This document shows positions 17,969 to 27,467 of a DNA stretch of 64,000 nucleotides, piece by piece (the stretch's first letter is position 1; each line of letters begins with the position of its first letter). The stretch is from Paracoccus chinensis (GTDB lineage: Bacteria; Pseudomonadota; Alphaproteobacteria; Rhodobacterales; Rhodobacteraceae). Position numbers and translations under genes: made by a program. The stretch spans positions 124,001 through 188,000 of the forward strand of contig NZ_FNGE01000002.1 of NCBI RefSeq assembly GCF_900102885.1, in the 5' to 3' direction. A model generated the notes under the pieces. It did no database searches. It worked only from the letters and a program-made list of their open reading frames with translations, and was not told the DNA's origin.

Positions 17969-18800
17969 TCCGGCGCTGACGCGCATCGCCGACGCGCTGG
18001 ACCGCTTGTCGCCGCCGCCCGCCGCGATTCCCAGCTTCACGGAAGCCGACGCCTATGTCTGGCACACCGGCCCCGACCGGCTGGAGCCCGTGCGCCGCGT
18101 GGCTCGTGTCCCGCTGGACCAGCTGGTCGGCATCGACCGCGCCCGCGACACGCTGCTGGCCAACACCCTGCAGTTCGCGCGCGGCCATGCCGCCAACAAC
18201 GCACTGCTCTGGGGCGCGCGGGGGATGGGCAAGTCCTCGCTGGTCAAGGCGGCTCATGCCGAGGCCGTGGCGCAGGGCCTGCCCCTCGTGCTGGTCGAGA
18301 TCAGCCGTGACGACCTCGACTCGGTCGGGCGGTTGCTGGCGATCCTCGGCGACAGCGACCGCCGCTTCCTGCTGTTCGCGGACGATCTCTCGTTTTCCAG
18401 CGACGACGCGCAGTACAAGTCCTTGAAGGCGGTGCTGGACGGCGGCCTTTCGGGTCGTCCGCCGAATGTGGTGCTGTATGCGACCTCGAACCGGCGCCAC
18501 CTGATGCCGCGCGACATGATCGACAACGAGCGCGCGACTGCCATCCATCCGGGCGAGGCGGTCGAGGAAAAGGTTTCGCTGTCCGACCGCTTCGGGCTGT
18601 GGCTCGGGTTCCACCCCTGCGGGCAGGATGAATATTTCGCCATGATCCAGGGCTATTGCGCGGCCTACGGGCTGGACGTGGCGCCCGAGGTGCTGCGTGC
18701 CGAGGCGATCGAATGGCAGGCCACGCGCGGGGCGCGCTCGGGCCGCGTGGCCTGGCAGTTCTTCACGGATCTTGCTGGCCGCAAGGGGCTGGCGCTCTAG
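17952..18800 (+). CDS. DUF815 P-loop ATPase
   Basis: AAA-like ATPase of unknown function, 282 residues. It has a Walker A motif GARGMGKSS near residue 82, a Walker B-like LLFADDLSF, and a sensor-like YATSNRRH, all in the order typical of DUF815. There is no signal peptide or membrane helix, so it should be cytoplasmic. It overlaps the tatC 3' end and is probably co-transcribed with tatABC, but no Tat role is established. ATGs at 17952 and 17958 are both possible starts. Confidence 0.88.
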   Translation: MLMTSDPALTRIADALDRLSPPPAAIPSFTEADAYVWHTGPDRLEPVRRVARVPLDQLVGIDRARDTLLANTLQFARGHAANNALLWGARGMGKSSLVKAAHAEAVAQGLPLVLVEISRDDLDSVGRLLAILGDSDRRFLLFADDLSFSSDDAQYKSLKAVLDGGLSGRPPNVVLYATSNRRHLMPRDMIDNERATAIHPGEAVEEKVSLSDRFGLWLGFHPCGQDEYFAMIQGYCAAYGLDVAPEVLRAEAIEWQATRGARSGRVAWQFFTDLAGRKGLAL

Positions 18801-18869
18801 GCCGCTAACCGGGTGGTAAGATTTGCCTGCGACAGTCGTGGCAGGAAACCACGGCGATTCGGACAGGCG

Positions 18870-20036
18870 ATGCAGGGCGCGGCGGACAGCACGGATGCGA
18901 CGGCGCGTGGCAGCCTGGTGCTGCGGCGCCATGTCGCTGCCCTGACCGCAGGGCGCCGCGCCATGCGATCGGCAGAGGAGACTGCGCAGCCATCCGCCGG
19001 CGCGCCTGTCCAGCGTTCGCCCGAGCGGATCATTTCTGGCGCGATCGGGCGCGCGGCCGAGCGGGTGCATGGCCTGCCCCTGTTCTTCGACCGTGTGGAA
19101 GTCCGGCAGGCCGGGCTGGCGGAACTTGGCGAGGTCCTGCCCGAGGCGGCGCTGATCCTCGTGGCCGAGGGTCCGGCTGAGGCCTTGGGCGCGGTGGCGA
19201 TCTGCCCGGGGCTGCTCGCCTCGGTGATCGAGATGCAGGCGGTGGGGCGCGTCTCGTCGCGCGCCGCGCCGATGCGCCGTCCCACGCGGACCGATGGCGC
19301 GATCTGCGCCGATCTCGTGAACGCCTGCCTGTTCGAACTGGGCGACGAGCTTGCCGCGCTGCCGGGGTTCGAAGGGCTTCGCGGCTTCCGTTACGCCAGC
19401 TTCCTGGACGACCCGCGCCCCTTGGGCCTCATGCTCGAGGATACGGCCTTTCACCTGCTGTCGCTTCGGCTGCGGGCAGGGGACGCGGGGCAGCGCGACG
19501 GGCGCATGGTCATCGCGCTTCCGGTAACCCCGGCGGCCCTTCGTCCCGCAGCAAGACCCGTGCTGCCCGAACCCGAGCCCGAAGGCCCTCAGCCCGGGGC
19601 GGCCGGCGATGACCGGCCGAGGGACTCGCTGGCCGCTGTGGTCAGGTCCGTTCCCATCGACCTGGTCGGCGTCCTCTGCCGGCGCATGATCTCGCTGGGA
19701 GAATTGCGCGGCCTGTCGCCTGGGGACACGATCGTTCTGCCGGCGGATATCCTCGGCGCCGCGACGCTCGAGACGACGGTGGGGCAGGTCCTGTTCCGGG
19801 GCAAGCTGGGCGAGCTCGCAGGCCGCCACGCCTTGCGGCTGCTCGGCGGCAACGAGGCGAAGACTCCGGCCGCGAGCGGCTGGACCGAGCACCAGCAGGC
19901 GCCGCTCCCTGCCCTGACGCATGAGCCCCCCATTGCCGATCTGGAGGACCCGGATGCCTTCCGGGAAGGCAAAGCCATGTTGCCTGTGGAGCCATCAGGG
20001 CTGATTTCGGAGCCCCAGGCTGCGATATCCGGCTAG
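18870..20036 (+). CDS. Orphan FliM/FliN-like protein with SpoA domain
   Basis: The 388-residue protein resembles flagellar switch proteins. Its middle part (about 60-230) looks like the FliM central domain and its C-terminal part (about 250-330) like a FliN/SpoA domain (pattern VPIDLVGVLCRR...LRGLSPGDTIVLP). The N-terminal CheY-binding motif of FliM is absent and a Pro-rich linker joins the two parts. A further tail of about 60 residues has no recognisable domain. No other flagellar or type III secretion gene occurs in the window, and most Paracoccus strains are not flagellated. Its job is therefore unknown. I chose 18870 (AGG upstream); a GTG at 18813 would add 19 residues. Confidence 0.75.
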   Translation: MQGAADSTDATARGSLVLRRHVAALTAGRRAMRSAEETAQPSAGAPVQRSPERIISGAIGRAAERVHGLPLFFDRVEVRQAGLAELGEVLPEAALILVAEGPAEALGAVAICPGLLASVIEMQAVGRVSSRAAPMRRPTRTDGAICADLVNACLFELGDELAALPGFEGLRGFRYASFLDDPRPLGLMLEDTAFHLLSLRLRAGDAGQRDGRMVIALPVTPAALRPAARPVLPEPEPEGPQPGAAGDDRPRDSLAAVVRSVPIDLVGVLCRRMISLGELRGLSPGDTIVLPADILGAATLETTVGQVLFRGKLGELAGRHALRLLGGNEAKTPAASGWTEHQQAPLPALTHEPPIADLEDPDAFREGKAMLPVEPSGLISEPQAAISG

Positions 20037-20157
20037 CTGGCTGGGGCTGCATTTTTCAGGTATTCACCTGGAACAGCCATCCGAACGAAGCGGTGGGCGA
20101 GTGCCGTATCGGCGAGAAGCTGCAGTTCCGGCGTCGTCCTGTGCGTCCCTCTCCCTC

Positions 20158-21495
20158 TTACCCTGCCAAGGCGATCCGTCCACCGGGCAGGCGGATGACC
20201 CGGCCTTCGAGTTCCAGGTCGAGAAGTGCGGGGGCGAGACAGGCGGGCGAGATGCCGAGGTCGCGGATCACGCTGTCTTCCTCGGCGGGCGAGGGGCCGA
20301 GAAGGTCAAGCAACCGAACCTTCAGGTCGCGGTTGCCTGCATCGGCAGGCGCGACGTGAAGTACTCCCGGTTCTGCCTGCTTTCCGGCAGAGCGATGGTG
20401 ATCTGCGTGGCCGGTGTACTCAGTTCTCTGAGCAGGTCTTCCCGGAAGGGCTCCTTCGGCCATGTCCCGCGCGGCAGGTCTGCGGGGGACCGACGACCTG
20501 CCCCCTGCCTCGCCTTGGCTGTGAAAGGCTTCACCAGTTGGCCGGTCCGCACCTGCCTGGCGCTCGAAGCGCAGCATCGCGCCACTGGCCTCAAGGGCTG
20601 CGATCACATCCTCGGCGTTGCGTATCAGGGTCGCGCCGTCTCGGATCAGGGCGTTGCAGCCTGCCGCGCGGGCATCCAGCGGATGGCCGGGAACGGCCAT
20701 GATCTCGCGCCCCTGGTCGGCGCCGCAGCGCGCGGTGATGAGGCTGCCCGAGCGATGGGCGGCCTCGATCACCACCACGCCCGCCGACAGGCCCGAAACG
20801 ATCCGGTTGCGGGCAGGGAAGTGGCGGGCGACCGGCTCGACACCGGGCGGCTGCTCGCTCAGAAGGCAGCCGTTCTCGACGATGCGGTCGGCCAGGGCGC
20901 GGTTCTCGGCCGGGTAGACGATGTCGATGCCGCCCGCCATGACGGCAATCGTGCCCGCGTCGCAGCTTGCCTCATGCGCGGCGGTGTCGACGCCGCGTGC
21001 CAAGCCTGCCGTCACCGCCAGCCCCGCCTCGGCCAGTCTTCGTGCGAGACCCCGCGCCATGCGCAGCCCCAGCGAGGAGGCGTTGCGTGCCCCGATCACG
21101 GCGATGGCCGGGCGCTCCAGCGCCTCGGTTCGTCCGCGCATCCACAGGACCGGGGGCGCGTCCGGGATCGTCGCCAGCAGGGGCGGATAGGCCGCGTCGT
21201 CGAAGCGGATCAGCCGTGCGCCGACCCGTCGGCCCGCGGCAAGCTCGGCATGGGCGACGCCCGAGGGGCAGGGCTCATAGCCCTCGATCCCCGCCTCGGC
21301 GGCAATGCGGGGCAGAGCCTCCAGAGCGGCCAACGCGCTGCCATGCTCGGCCAGAAGGCGGTGGAAGGTCGCCGGTCCCACGCGGCGAGAGCGGATGAGG
21401 CGAAGGACCGCAAGGTCATCTTCCCTCGGGGTGGGTGGGGCTTCGGGGGTAACGAGAGAAAACGATCGCGCCTGCAAAACCGGCCCCTGCCTCAT
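20158..21495 (-). CDS. dprA: DNA processing protein DprA with unusual linker
   Basis: Loads RecA onto incoming single-stranded DNA during natural transformation. The 445-residue protein has an N-terminal helical domain, the Rossmann-like core (about 95-300) with VIGARNASS, GLARGVDTAAHEA, FPARNRIVSGLS and HRSGSLITA, and a C-terminal winged-helix domain (about 385-445). The linker of about 85 residues between them (bases roughly 20340-20580) is longer than usual and has poor GC3 codon use in this frame. See the findings. The 121-base gap to the FliM-like gene shows no clear terminator. Confidence 0.92.
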   Translation of the reverse strand: MRQGPVLQARSFSLVTPEAPPTPREDDLAVLRLIRSRRVGPATFHRLLAEHGSALAALEALPRIAAEAGIEGYEPCPSGVAHAELAAGRRVGARLIRFDDAAYPPLLATIPDAPPVLWMRGRTEALERPAIAVIGARNASSLGLRMARGLARRLAEAGLAVTAGLARGVDTAAHEASCDAGTIAVMAGGIDIVYPAENRALADRIVENGCLLSEQPPGVEPVARHFPARNRIVSGLSAGVVVIEAAHRSGSLITARCGADQGREIMAVPGHPLDARAAGCNALIRDGATLIRNAEDVIAALEASGAMLRFERQAGADRPTGEAFHSQGEAGGRSSVPRRPAARDMAEGALPGRPAQRTEYTGHADHHRSAGKQAEPGVLHVAPADAGNRDLKVRLLDLLGPSPAEEDSVIRDLGISPACLAPALLDLELEGRVIRLPGGRIALAG

Positions 21496-21548
21496 CCGCA
21501 GAACCGGTCTCGCATGGATTTGGTTAAGATTCGGTTAGCGCCGCCCGG

Positions 21549-22967
21549 TCACGCCGCCGAGCCGCCGACCGTCAGTCCGCCGATCAGCAGCGTGGGCTGG
21601 CCCACGCCCACCGGCACCCACTGGCCCTGCTTGCCGCAGTTGCCGACGCCGGGGTCCAGCGCGAGGTCGTTGCCGACCGCCCGGATCTGGCGCAGCGCGG
21701 TCGCGCCGTCTCCGATCAGGGTCGCGCCGCGAATCGGCTCGCCCACCTCGCCGTTGCGGACGCGGTAAGCCTCGGTGCAGGAGAAGACGAACTTGCCGTT
21801 GGTGATGTCCACCTGACCCCCGCCGAAGCCCACGGCGTAGATGCCGTCCTTCAGGTCCGACAGGATCGTGGCGGGATCGTCGGTGCCGGGATCCATCATC
21901 GTGTTCGTCATGCGCGGCATCGGCGCATGGGCGTGGCTTTCGCGCCGCCCGTTGCCCGTGGGCGCGACCCCCATCAGCCGGGCGTTCTGGCGGTCCTGCA
22001 GGTATCCCACGAGAATGCCGTCCTCGATCAGCACGTTGCGCTGGGGCGGCGTGCCCTCGTCGTCCACGGTGATCGAGCCGCGCCGGTCGGGCAGGGTGCC
22101 GTCGTCCACCACCGTGACACCCGGCGCCGCGATCCGCTGGCCCATCAGCCCCGAGAAGGCCGAGGCCTTCTTGCGGTTGAAATCGCCCTCAAGCCCATGG
22201 CCCACCGCCTCGTGCAGAAGGATGCCCGGCCAGCCCGGCCCCAGCACCACGTCCATGACGCCCGCGGGCGCGGGGACGGATCGCAGGTTGACCTGCGCGA
22301 TCCGCAGTGCCTCGCGCACGAGGCCCTGCCAATGCGAAGGCTCCATCAGGGCGGACAGACCGAATCGGCCACCCCCGCCCGCGGTTCCGGTCTCGCGGCG
22401 GGCATTCGATTCGACGATCACCGACACGTTCAGCCGCGCCATGGGACGGATGTCGGACACGATCCCGCCCTCGGGGCGCAGGATCACGACCTCCTGCAGC
22501 GAGGAGGCGAGCGAGGCTGTCACCTGCACCACGCGCGGGTCGAGGTCACGGGCAAAGGCGTCGATGTCGCGCAGGGTGGCGATGCGGGCGCCGAATTCGA
22601 TCCCGCCGACCGGGTCGGCATCCGTGTAAAGCCGCGGCCCCGGCCCGGCGGGCGGAGGCGCCATCGTGCCGCCGCCGTTCCCCACGGCCAGCCGCGCCAT
22701 GGCGGCGGCGTCGCGCAGGGCCTGTTCGGTGATGTCCGTGGAATGGGCATAGCCCGTGACCTCGCCCCGCACGGCCCGCAGGCCGAAGCCCTGCGAGGCG
22801 TTGTAGCCCGCGCTGCGCAGCCGCCCGTCGTCGAAGACCAGGCTTTCGCCGCGGGCGCGTTCCAGGAACAGTTCCCCGTCGTCGGCGCCCGCCGTGGCGT
22901 CGCGCAGGATGGCAAGGGCCCGGTCAGGGTCGATCAGGTCGGCGAAGGGGTCGAAGCGATCACTCAT
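21549..22967 (-). CDS. tldD: Metalloprotease TldD
   Basis: Zinc protease subunit that with TldE/PmbA degrades unfolded peptides, for example in microcin maturation. The 472-residue length fits TldD. The HExxxH zinc motif appears as HEAVGHGLEGD near residue 260, and the conserved C-terminal block with GNCGKQGQ is present. It lies upstream of and divergent from the cytochrome oxidase operon. No tldE partner is in the window. Confidence 0.95.
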   Translation of the reverse strand: MSDRFDPFADLIDPDRALAILRDATAGADDGELFLERARGESLVFDDGRLRSAGYNASQGFGLRAVRGEVTGYAHSTDITEQALRDAAAMARLAVGNGGGTMAPPPAGPGPRLYTDADPVGGIEFGARIATLRDIDAFARDLDPRVVQVTASLASSLQEVVILRPEGGIVSDIRPMARLNVSVIVESNARRETGTAGGGGRFGLSALMEPSHWQGLVREALRIAQVNLRSVPAPAGVMDVVLGPGWPGILLHEAVGHGLEGDFNRKKASAFSGLMGQRIAAPGVTVVDDGTLPDRRGSITVDDEGTPPQRNVLIEDGILVGYLQDRQNARLMGVAPTGNGRRESHAHAPMPRMTNTMMDPGTDDPATILSDLKDGIYAVGFGGGQVDITNGKFVFSCTEAYRVRNGEVGEPIRGATLIGDGATALRQIRAVGNDLALDPGVGNCGKQGQWVPVGVGQPTLLIGGLTVGGSAA

Positions 22968-23039
22968 GATTGCTACCGGAGGTAGGGGTTTTTTGGGGCC
23001 AAGTCGATAGCAATGGCTTGTCCGGTGGCGTCAGATGTG

Positions 23040-23050
23040 GTTGTGACAAC
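23040..23050. promoter_or_regulatory. Short inverted repeat in the ctaC upstream region
   Basis: GTTGTGACAAC is a perfect 5-bp inverted repeat around a central G, about 85 bases before ctaC and 73 bases before tldD. Its position in the divergent promoter region suggests an operator, but I do not recognise the regulator and a match this short could be chance. Confidence 0.3.
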
Positions 23051-23133
23051 ATGACGCGATGGGGAGAGGGGGGCCGTCCGCGGCCGCCCCGACCGGACCC
23101 TGTCGAGACGCAGGACAGAACGGGAATCGACGA

Positions 23134-24036
23134 ATGGCGAACTGGGCAAGGGGCCGCGTGACGGCAGGGCTGATGGCGGCGGGCCTCGTCGCGGCGAACC
23201 TGGCGATGACGGGCACGGCGATGGCGCAGGATGTGCTGGGCGAGCTGCCGATCATCGGCAAGCCCGAGCCCGGCGCGATCGGGTTCCAGCCCGCGTCCAG
23301 CCCGCTGGCGCATGACCAGCAGTGGCTGGACCGCTTCGTGCTGTGGATCATCACGGTCATCACGATCATCGTCTGCCTGCTGATCCTGTGGTGCATCGTC
23401 CGCTTCAACCGCCGCGCCAACCCGGTGCCCGCGCGCTTCACCCACAACACCCCGGTCGAGGTCCTGTGGACGGTCACGCCGGTCCTGATCCTGCTGACCA
23501 TCGGCATCTTCTCGCTGCCGGCGCTGTTCCGCCAGCAGGAAATGCCTTCGGACCCGGACCTAGTCATCAAGACCATCGGTCACCAGTGGTACTGGTCCTA
23601 TGAATACCCGAACGACGGCATCGCCTTCGACGCGCTGATGCTGGCGCGCGAGGAGCTGGGCGATTACGGCTATACCGAGGACGAATACCTGCTGGCGACG
23701 GACAACGCCGTCGTGGTTCCGGTCGGCGCGACCGTGCTGATGCAGGTGACGGCCACCGACGTGATCCATTCCTGGACGATCCCCGCCTTTGCCGTGAAGC
23801 AGGACGCCGTTCCGGGCCGCATCGCGCAGCTGTGGTTCGAGGCGGACAAGGAAGGCGTCTATTTCGGCCAGTGCTCGGAGCTTTGCGGCATCAACCACGC
23901 CTACATGCCGATCGTGGTGAAGGCCGTCAGCCAGGAGAAGTACGACGCCTGGCTGGCCGAGGCCCAGACCACCTTCGCCGCCGACGCTTCGGATCACCTG
24001 CCCGCCGCGCCCGTGCGGCTGGCCCAAGCGAACTGA
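23134..24036 (+). CDS. ctaC: Cytochrome c oxidase subunit II (aa3 type)
   Basis: Receives electrons from cytochrome c through its dinuclear CuA centre and passes them to subunit I. The 300-residue precursor has a signal peptide cleaved before QDVLGELP (residue 32), two membrane helices (about 65-90 and 108-132) and a periplasmic cupredoxin domain. The CuA ligands are visible: His212, Cys247, Cys251, His255 and Met258 ([12 protein letters not shown]). The start follows a GGGAA site. Subunit I is not in the window, as in P. denitrificans, where it is encoded elsewhere. Confidence 0.97.
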   Translation: MANWARGRVTAGLMAAGLVAANLAMTGTAMAQDVLGELPIIGKPEPGAIGFQPASSPLAHDQQWLDRFVLWIITVITIIVCLLILWCIVRFNRRANPVPARFTHNTPVEVLWTVTPVLILLTIGIFSLPALFRQQEMPSDPDLVIKTIGHQWYWSYEYPNDGIAFDALMLAREELGDYGYTEDEYLLATDNAVVVPVGATVLMQVTATDVIHSWTIPAFAVKQDAVPGRIAQLWFEADKEGVYFGQCSELCGINHAYMPIVVKAVSQEKYDAWLAEAQTTFAADASDHLPAAPVRLAQAN

Positions 24037-24044
24037 CCAGGGCG

Positions 24045-24983
24045 GTGAGCGACATCCGCGCATATGATTCCTCGTCCCCCCGCATCGCGGCCGGGGGCGA
24101 GGGCGAGTTCGGCGATTATGTCGCGCTGCTCAAGCCGCGCGTCATGTCGCTGGTCGTCTTCACGGCCTTTGTCGGGCTGTATGTGGCGCCCGTGTCGGTG
24201 AACCCGGTCGTGGCTTTCGCCTCGGTGCTGTTCATCGCGCTGGGGGGCGGCGCCTCGGGCGCGCTGAACATGTGGTATGACGCCGACATCGACGCGGTGA
24301 TGAACCGGACGCGCAAGCGCCCCGTTCCCGCAGGCCGCGTCAGCGCCGAGGAGGCGCTGGGCGTCGGGCTGTTCCTGTCGGGCTTGGCCGTGCTGATGCT
24401 GGGGCTTGCGGCCAACTGGTTCGCGGCCGCCTTCCTGGCCTTCACGATCTTCTTCTACGCCGTGATCTACACGGTCTTCCTCAAGCGCTCGACGCCGCAG
24501 AACATCGTGATCGGGGGCGCGGCGGGCGCCTTCCCGCCGATGGTCGGCTGGGCCTGCGCGACCGGCGGCATCTCGATCGAGCCGCTGCTGATGTTCGCGC
24601 TGATCTTCTTCTGGACGCCGCCGCATTTCTGGGCGCTCGCGCTGTTCATGAAGGAAGACTACCACAAGGCCGGCGTGCCGATGCTGACGGTCACCCATGG
24701 CCGGACGGCCACGCGCCGCCACATCTTCGGCTATACGCTGGTGCTGGCGCCCTTCGCGGTCGCCCTGGGCCTGACCCCGGTCGGCGGGCCGCTGTATCTG
24801 TCGGTCGCGCTGGTGCTGAACGTGCTGTTCATCCGCGGTGGCTGGCAGATCCTGCGCCGGACCGAGGCGCAGGCGCAGGCCGACGACTACCGCACCGAAA
24901 AGGGTTTCTTCCGCCTGTCGCTGTATTACCTCGCGCTGCATTTCGCGGCGCTGGCGCTGCAGGCAACGGTGGGGACATGGTGA
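24045..24983 (+). CDS. ctaB: Protoheme IX farnesyltransferase (heme O synthase)
   Basis: Adds a farnesyl group to heme b to make heme O, the precursor of heme A for the aa3 oxidase. The 312-residue protein has about nine membrane helices and the two Asp-rich UbiA-type signatures ([19 protein letters not shown] and a later [10 protein letters not shown] region). The start is a GTG at 24045 after AGGGCG. The ctaB stop shares bases with the next start. Confidence 0.94.
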   Translation: MSDIRAYDSSSPRIAAGGEGEFGDYVALLKPRVMSLVVFTAFVGLYVAPVSVNPVVAFASVLFIALGGGASGALNMWYDADIDAVMNRTRKRPVPAGRVSAEEALGVGLFLSGLAVLMLGLAANWFAAAFLAFTIFFYAVIYTVFLKRSTPQNIVIGGAAGAFPPMVGWACATGGISIEPLLMFALIFFWTPPHFWALALFMKEDYHKAGVPMLTVTHGRTATRRHIFGYTLVLAPFAVALGLTPVGGPLYLSVALVLNVLFIRGGWQILRRTEAQAQADDYRTEKGFFRLSLYYLALHFAALALQATVGTW

Positions 24984-25252
24984 TGGGACTGCAGACCGAA
25001 CATGAACTGCACCGCCGCCGCAGCGGCCGCAACATCGGGCTGGGCATCGTGCTGGCCCTGTTCGTGGCGCTGGTCTTCACGCTGTCCGTGGTGAAGGTGC
25101 AGCAGGGCGGCCTGTTGCAGGGCTTCGACCACCGCCTGCCGGCCGCGGCGCCCGTGACGGCGGTGCCCGGCCCAGCGGCGAATCCGGTGGCCGCGCCCGG
25201 GACTCCCGGCGCCGATCTGCCGAACGCCCAGACCGCCCCGGTGCGGCCATGA
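24983..25252 (+). CDS. Small single-pass membrane protein of the oxidase operon
   Basis: An 89-residue protein with a basic N-terminal segment ([11 protein letters not shown]), one membrane helix (about residues 18-36) and a Pro/Ala-rich tail. It sits between ctaB and ctaG, overlapping the ctaB stop (TGATG) and the ctaG start (ATGA). A short orf of this kind (CoxF-like) occurs at this place in related oxidase operons. Its role is unproven; the position suggests help in oxidase assembly. The ATG two codons earlier (24977) is an alternative start. Confidence 0.8.
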   Translation: MGLQTEHELHRRRSGRNIGLGIVLALFVALVFTLSVVKVQQGGLLQGFDHRLPAAAPVTAVPGPAANPVAAPGTPGADLPNAQTAPVRP

Positions 25253-25833
25253 GCACGGCACCCGACGCGAACAAGCGCCTGGTCTGGCGGCTGCTGGCCG
25301 TGGTCGTCGTGATGGGCGCGCTGTCCTGGGTGGCGGTGCCCTTCTATTCCTGGTTCTGCCAGGTGACGGGCTTCGCCGGGACCACGCAGGTCGCCACGCA
25401 GGAATCCGACCGCGTGCTGGACCGCACCGTGCGCGTCCGCTTCGACGCCAACGTCATGCCCGACATGGGCTGGACCTTCCGCCCCATGCAGCGGGAGATG
25501 ACCGTCCGTCTCGGCGAGACCGCGATGGCCTATTACGAGGCCGTCAACGTGTCGGACCAGACCGTGACCGGCAGCGCGACCTACAACGTCGCCCCCGACG
25601 ACGCGGGCTATTACTTCGAGAAGATCGAGTGCTTCTGCTTCACCGAGCAGACGCTTGCTCCCGGGGAACGGATCGAGATGCCGCTGACCTTCTTCGTCAG
25701 CCCCGACATGGTGGACAGCCGCGACGCCGGCCACATCCGGGACATCACGCTCAGCTACACCTTCTTCCGCCAGGACGCGCAGAAATCGGCCCGTGCCGAG
25801 GTGGACGCAGCCCCGGCGACCGCCCTAAACTGA
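25249..25833 (+). CDS. ctaG: Cytochrome c oxidase assembly protein CtaG (Cox11)
   Basis: Copper chaperone required to build the CuB site of subunit I. The 194-residue protein has one N-terminal membrane helix (about 11-31), a conserved cysteine at residue 37, and the copper-binding pair Cys128 and Cys130 in IECFCFTEQ, within an immunoglobulin-like periplasmic domain. It starts with an ATGA overlap on the preceding small gene. Confidence 0.96.
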   Translation: MSTAPDANKRLVWRLLAVVVVMGALSWVAVPFYSWFCQVTGFAGTTQVATQESDRVLDRTVRVRFDANVMPDMGWTFRPMQREMTVRLGETAMAYYEAVNVSDQTVTGSATYNVAPDDAGYYFEKIECFCFTEQTLAPGERIEMPLTFFVSPDMVDSRDAGHIRDITLSYTFFRQDAQKSARAEVDAAPATALN

Positions 25834-25866
25834 ACGCCCACGACGACCCGAGAGAGAGCCCGCGAC

Positions 25867-26685
25867 ATGGCCCACGCCAAGAACCACGATTATCACATCC
25901 TGCCGCCCTCGCTTTGGCCGTTCCTTGGCGCGGTCGGCGCCTTCATCATGCTGACGGGCGCGGTCTTCTGGATGAAGGGCATGGGCGTCCTGGGCCTACC
26001 CTCCTGGGCGATGTTCGCGCTCGGCGCTCTGACGGTGATCTACACCATGTGGGGCTGGTGGTCCGACGTGACGCACGAGGGCAACACCGGCGACCACACT
26101 CCGGTCGTCCAGATCGGCCTGCGCTACGGCGTGATTCTGTTCATCATCTCGGAAGTGATGTTCTTCGTTGCCTGGTTCTGGGCCTTCTTCAAGAACGCGC
26201 TGTATCCGATGGGCGAGATGAGCCCGATCGTGGATGGGGTCTGGCCGCCGGAAGGCATCGTGACCTTCGACCCCTGGCACCTGCCCTTCATCAACACGCT
26301 GATCCTGCTGCTGTCGGGCTGCGCCGTGACCTGGGCGCACCATGCGCTGGTTCATGAGAACGACCGCAAGACCGTGATCCGCGGCCTGGCCGTGGCCGTG
26401 ATCCTGGGCGTGGCCTTCACCATCCTGCAGGCCTATGAATACAGCCACGCGGCCTTCGGCCTGGCGGACACCGTCTACGGCGGCGTTTTCTACATGGCGA
26501 CCGGCTTCCACGGCGCCCATGTCATCATCGGGACAATCTTCCTGCTGGTCTGCCTTGTCCGCTTCATGCGCGGCGACATGAACGACCGCCAGCACATCGG
26601 CTTCGAGGCCGCTGCCTGGTACTGGCACTTCGTGGACGTGGTCTGGCTGTTCCTCTTCGCCGCCATCTACGTCTGGGGCCGCTGA
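25867..26685 (+). CDS. ctaE: Cytochrome c oxidase subunit III
   Basis: Membrane subunit that stabilises turnover of the aa3 oxidase. The 272-residue protein has seven predicted helices, begins [18 protein letters not shown], and contains the family's conserved [10 protein letters not shown] and [14 protein letters not shown] blocks. It lies 33 bases after ctaG, with a GAGAGAG site upstream. A hairpin follows. Confidence 0.97.
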   Translation: MAHAKNHDYHILPPSLWPFLGAVGAFIMLTGAVFWMKGMGVLGLPSWAMFALGALTVIYTMWGWWSDVTHEGNTGDHTPVVQIGLRYGVILFIISEVMFFVAWFWAFFKNALYPMGEMSPIVDGVWPPEGIVTFDPWHLPFINTLILLLSGCAVTWAHHALVHENDRKTVIRGLAVAVILGVAFTILQAYEYSHAAFGLADTVYGGVFYMATGFHGAHVIIGTIFLLVCLVRFMRGDMNDRQHIGFEAAAWYWHFVDVVWLFLFAAIYVWGR

Positions 26686-26703
26686 TCCCCGCCACCCTCC
26701 CAC

Positions 26704-26732
26704 AAGGCGCGCGGGCCCGTCCTGCGCGCCTT
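26704..26732 (+). terminator. Hairpin after ctaE
   Basis: A perfect 9-bp stem (AAGGCGCGC with GCGCGCCTT) around an 11-base loop, 18 bases after the ctaE stop. It may be partial, since surf1, which serves the same oxidase, begins only 50 bases further on. Confidence 0.6.
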
Positions 26733-26782
26733 CGCCATTCCGGGGACCCGCGCCCCCTGCCGCCCGATCAAGGCACCTGCCC

Positions 26783-27457
26783 ATGCTGCGCCGCCTGCTT
26801 GTCCTGCTGATCCCCGCCTTCGCCCTAACCGCCGTCCTGGTCTCCCTGGGCGTCTGGCAGTTGCAGCGGATGGAGTGGAAAACCCAGCAGCTTGCCGCCA
26901 TCCAGCGCGGGATCGAGCAGCCCGCCGGTCCCCTTCCACCCGCCATCGACCCGTCGATGCGCTACCTGCCGGTCGTCGTCTCGGGCCGCACCACGGGGCA
27001 GGAGATCCTGGTCCTGTCCGGCACCAAGGAACTCGGCGGCGGCTACAATGTCGTCTCGGCCTTCGAGACCGCCGACGGCCGCCGGATCATGGTGGACCGC
27101 GGCTTCATCCCGCAGGACGACCGCCACGCCGCCCGTCCGCCAGCGCAGTTGACCGTCACCGGCAACCTCCACTGGCCCGATGAAAAGGGCCGCATGACGC
27201 CCGAGCCTGACCTGAAGGCCGGCATCTGGTTTGCCCGCGAGGTGCCGCGCATGGCCGAGCACCTGGGCACCGAGCCCGTGCTGGTCGTTGCGCACGCCGT
27301 GCAGGGCGAGGCGCAGGGGATCACGCCGATGCCGCTCGACGTCAGCGGCATCCCGAACAACCACCTGTCCTATGCGGTGCAGTGGTTCCTGTTCGCGCTG
27401 ATCTGCTTCGGGATGACAATGGCGCTGGCCTGGCGTATCCGGCGGCAAACCGACTGA
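26783..27457 (+). CDS. surf1: SURF1-family oxidase assembly protein
   Basis: Helps insert heme A into oxidase subunit I. The 224-residue protein has the typical hairpin layout: one membrane helix at each end (about 5-25 and 198-216) with a periplasmic domain between, and conserved LGVWQLQRMEWK near the start. P. denitrificans SURF1 proteins are known to bind heme A. It sits directly downstream of ctaE. Confidence 0.94.
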   Translation: MLRRLLVLLIPAFALTAVLVSLGVWQLQRMEWKTQQLAAIQRGIEQPAGPLPPAIDPSMRYLPVVVSGRTTGQEILVLSGTKELGGGYNVVSAFETADGRRIMVDRGFIPQDDRHAARPPAQLTVTGNLHWPDEKGRMTPEPDLKAGIWFAREVPRMAEHLGTEPVLVVAHAVQGEAQGITPMPLDVSGIPNNHLSYAVQWFLFALICFGMTMALAWRIRRQTD

Positions 27458-27467
27458 AGGGAAGACG

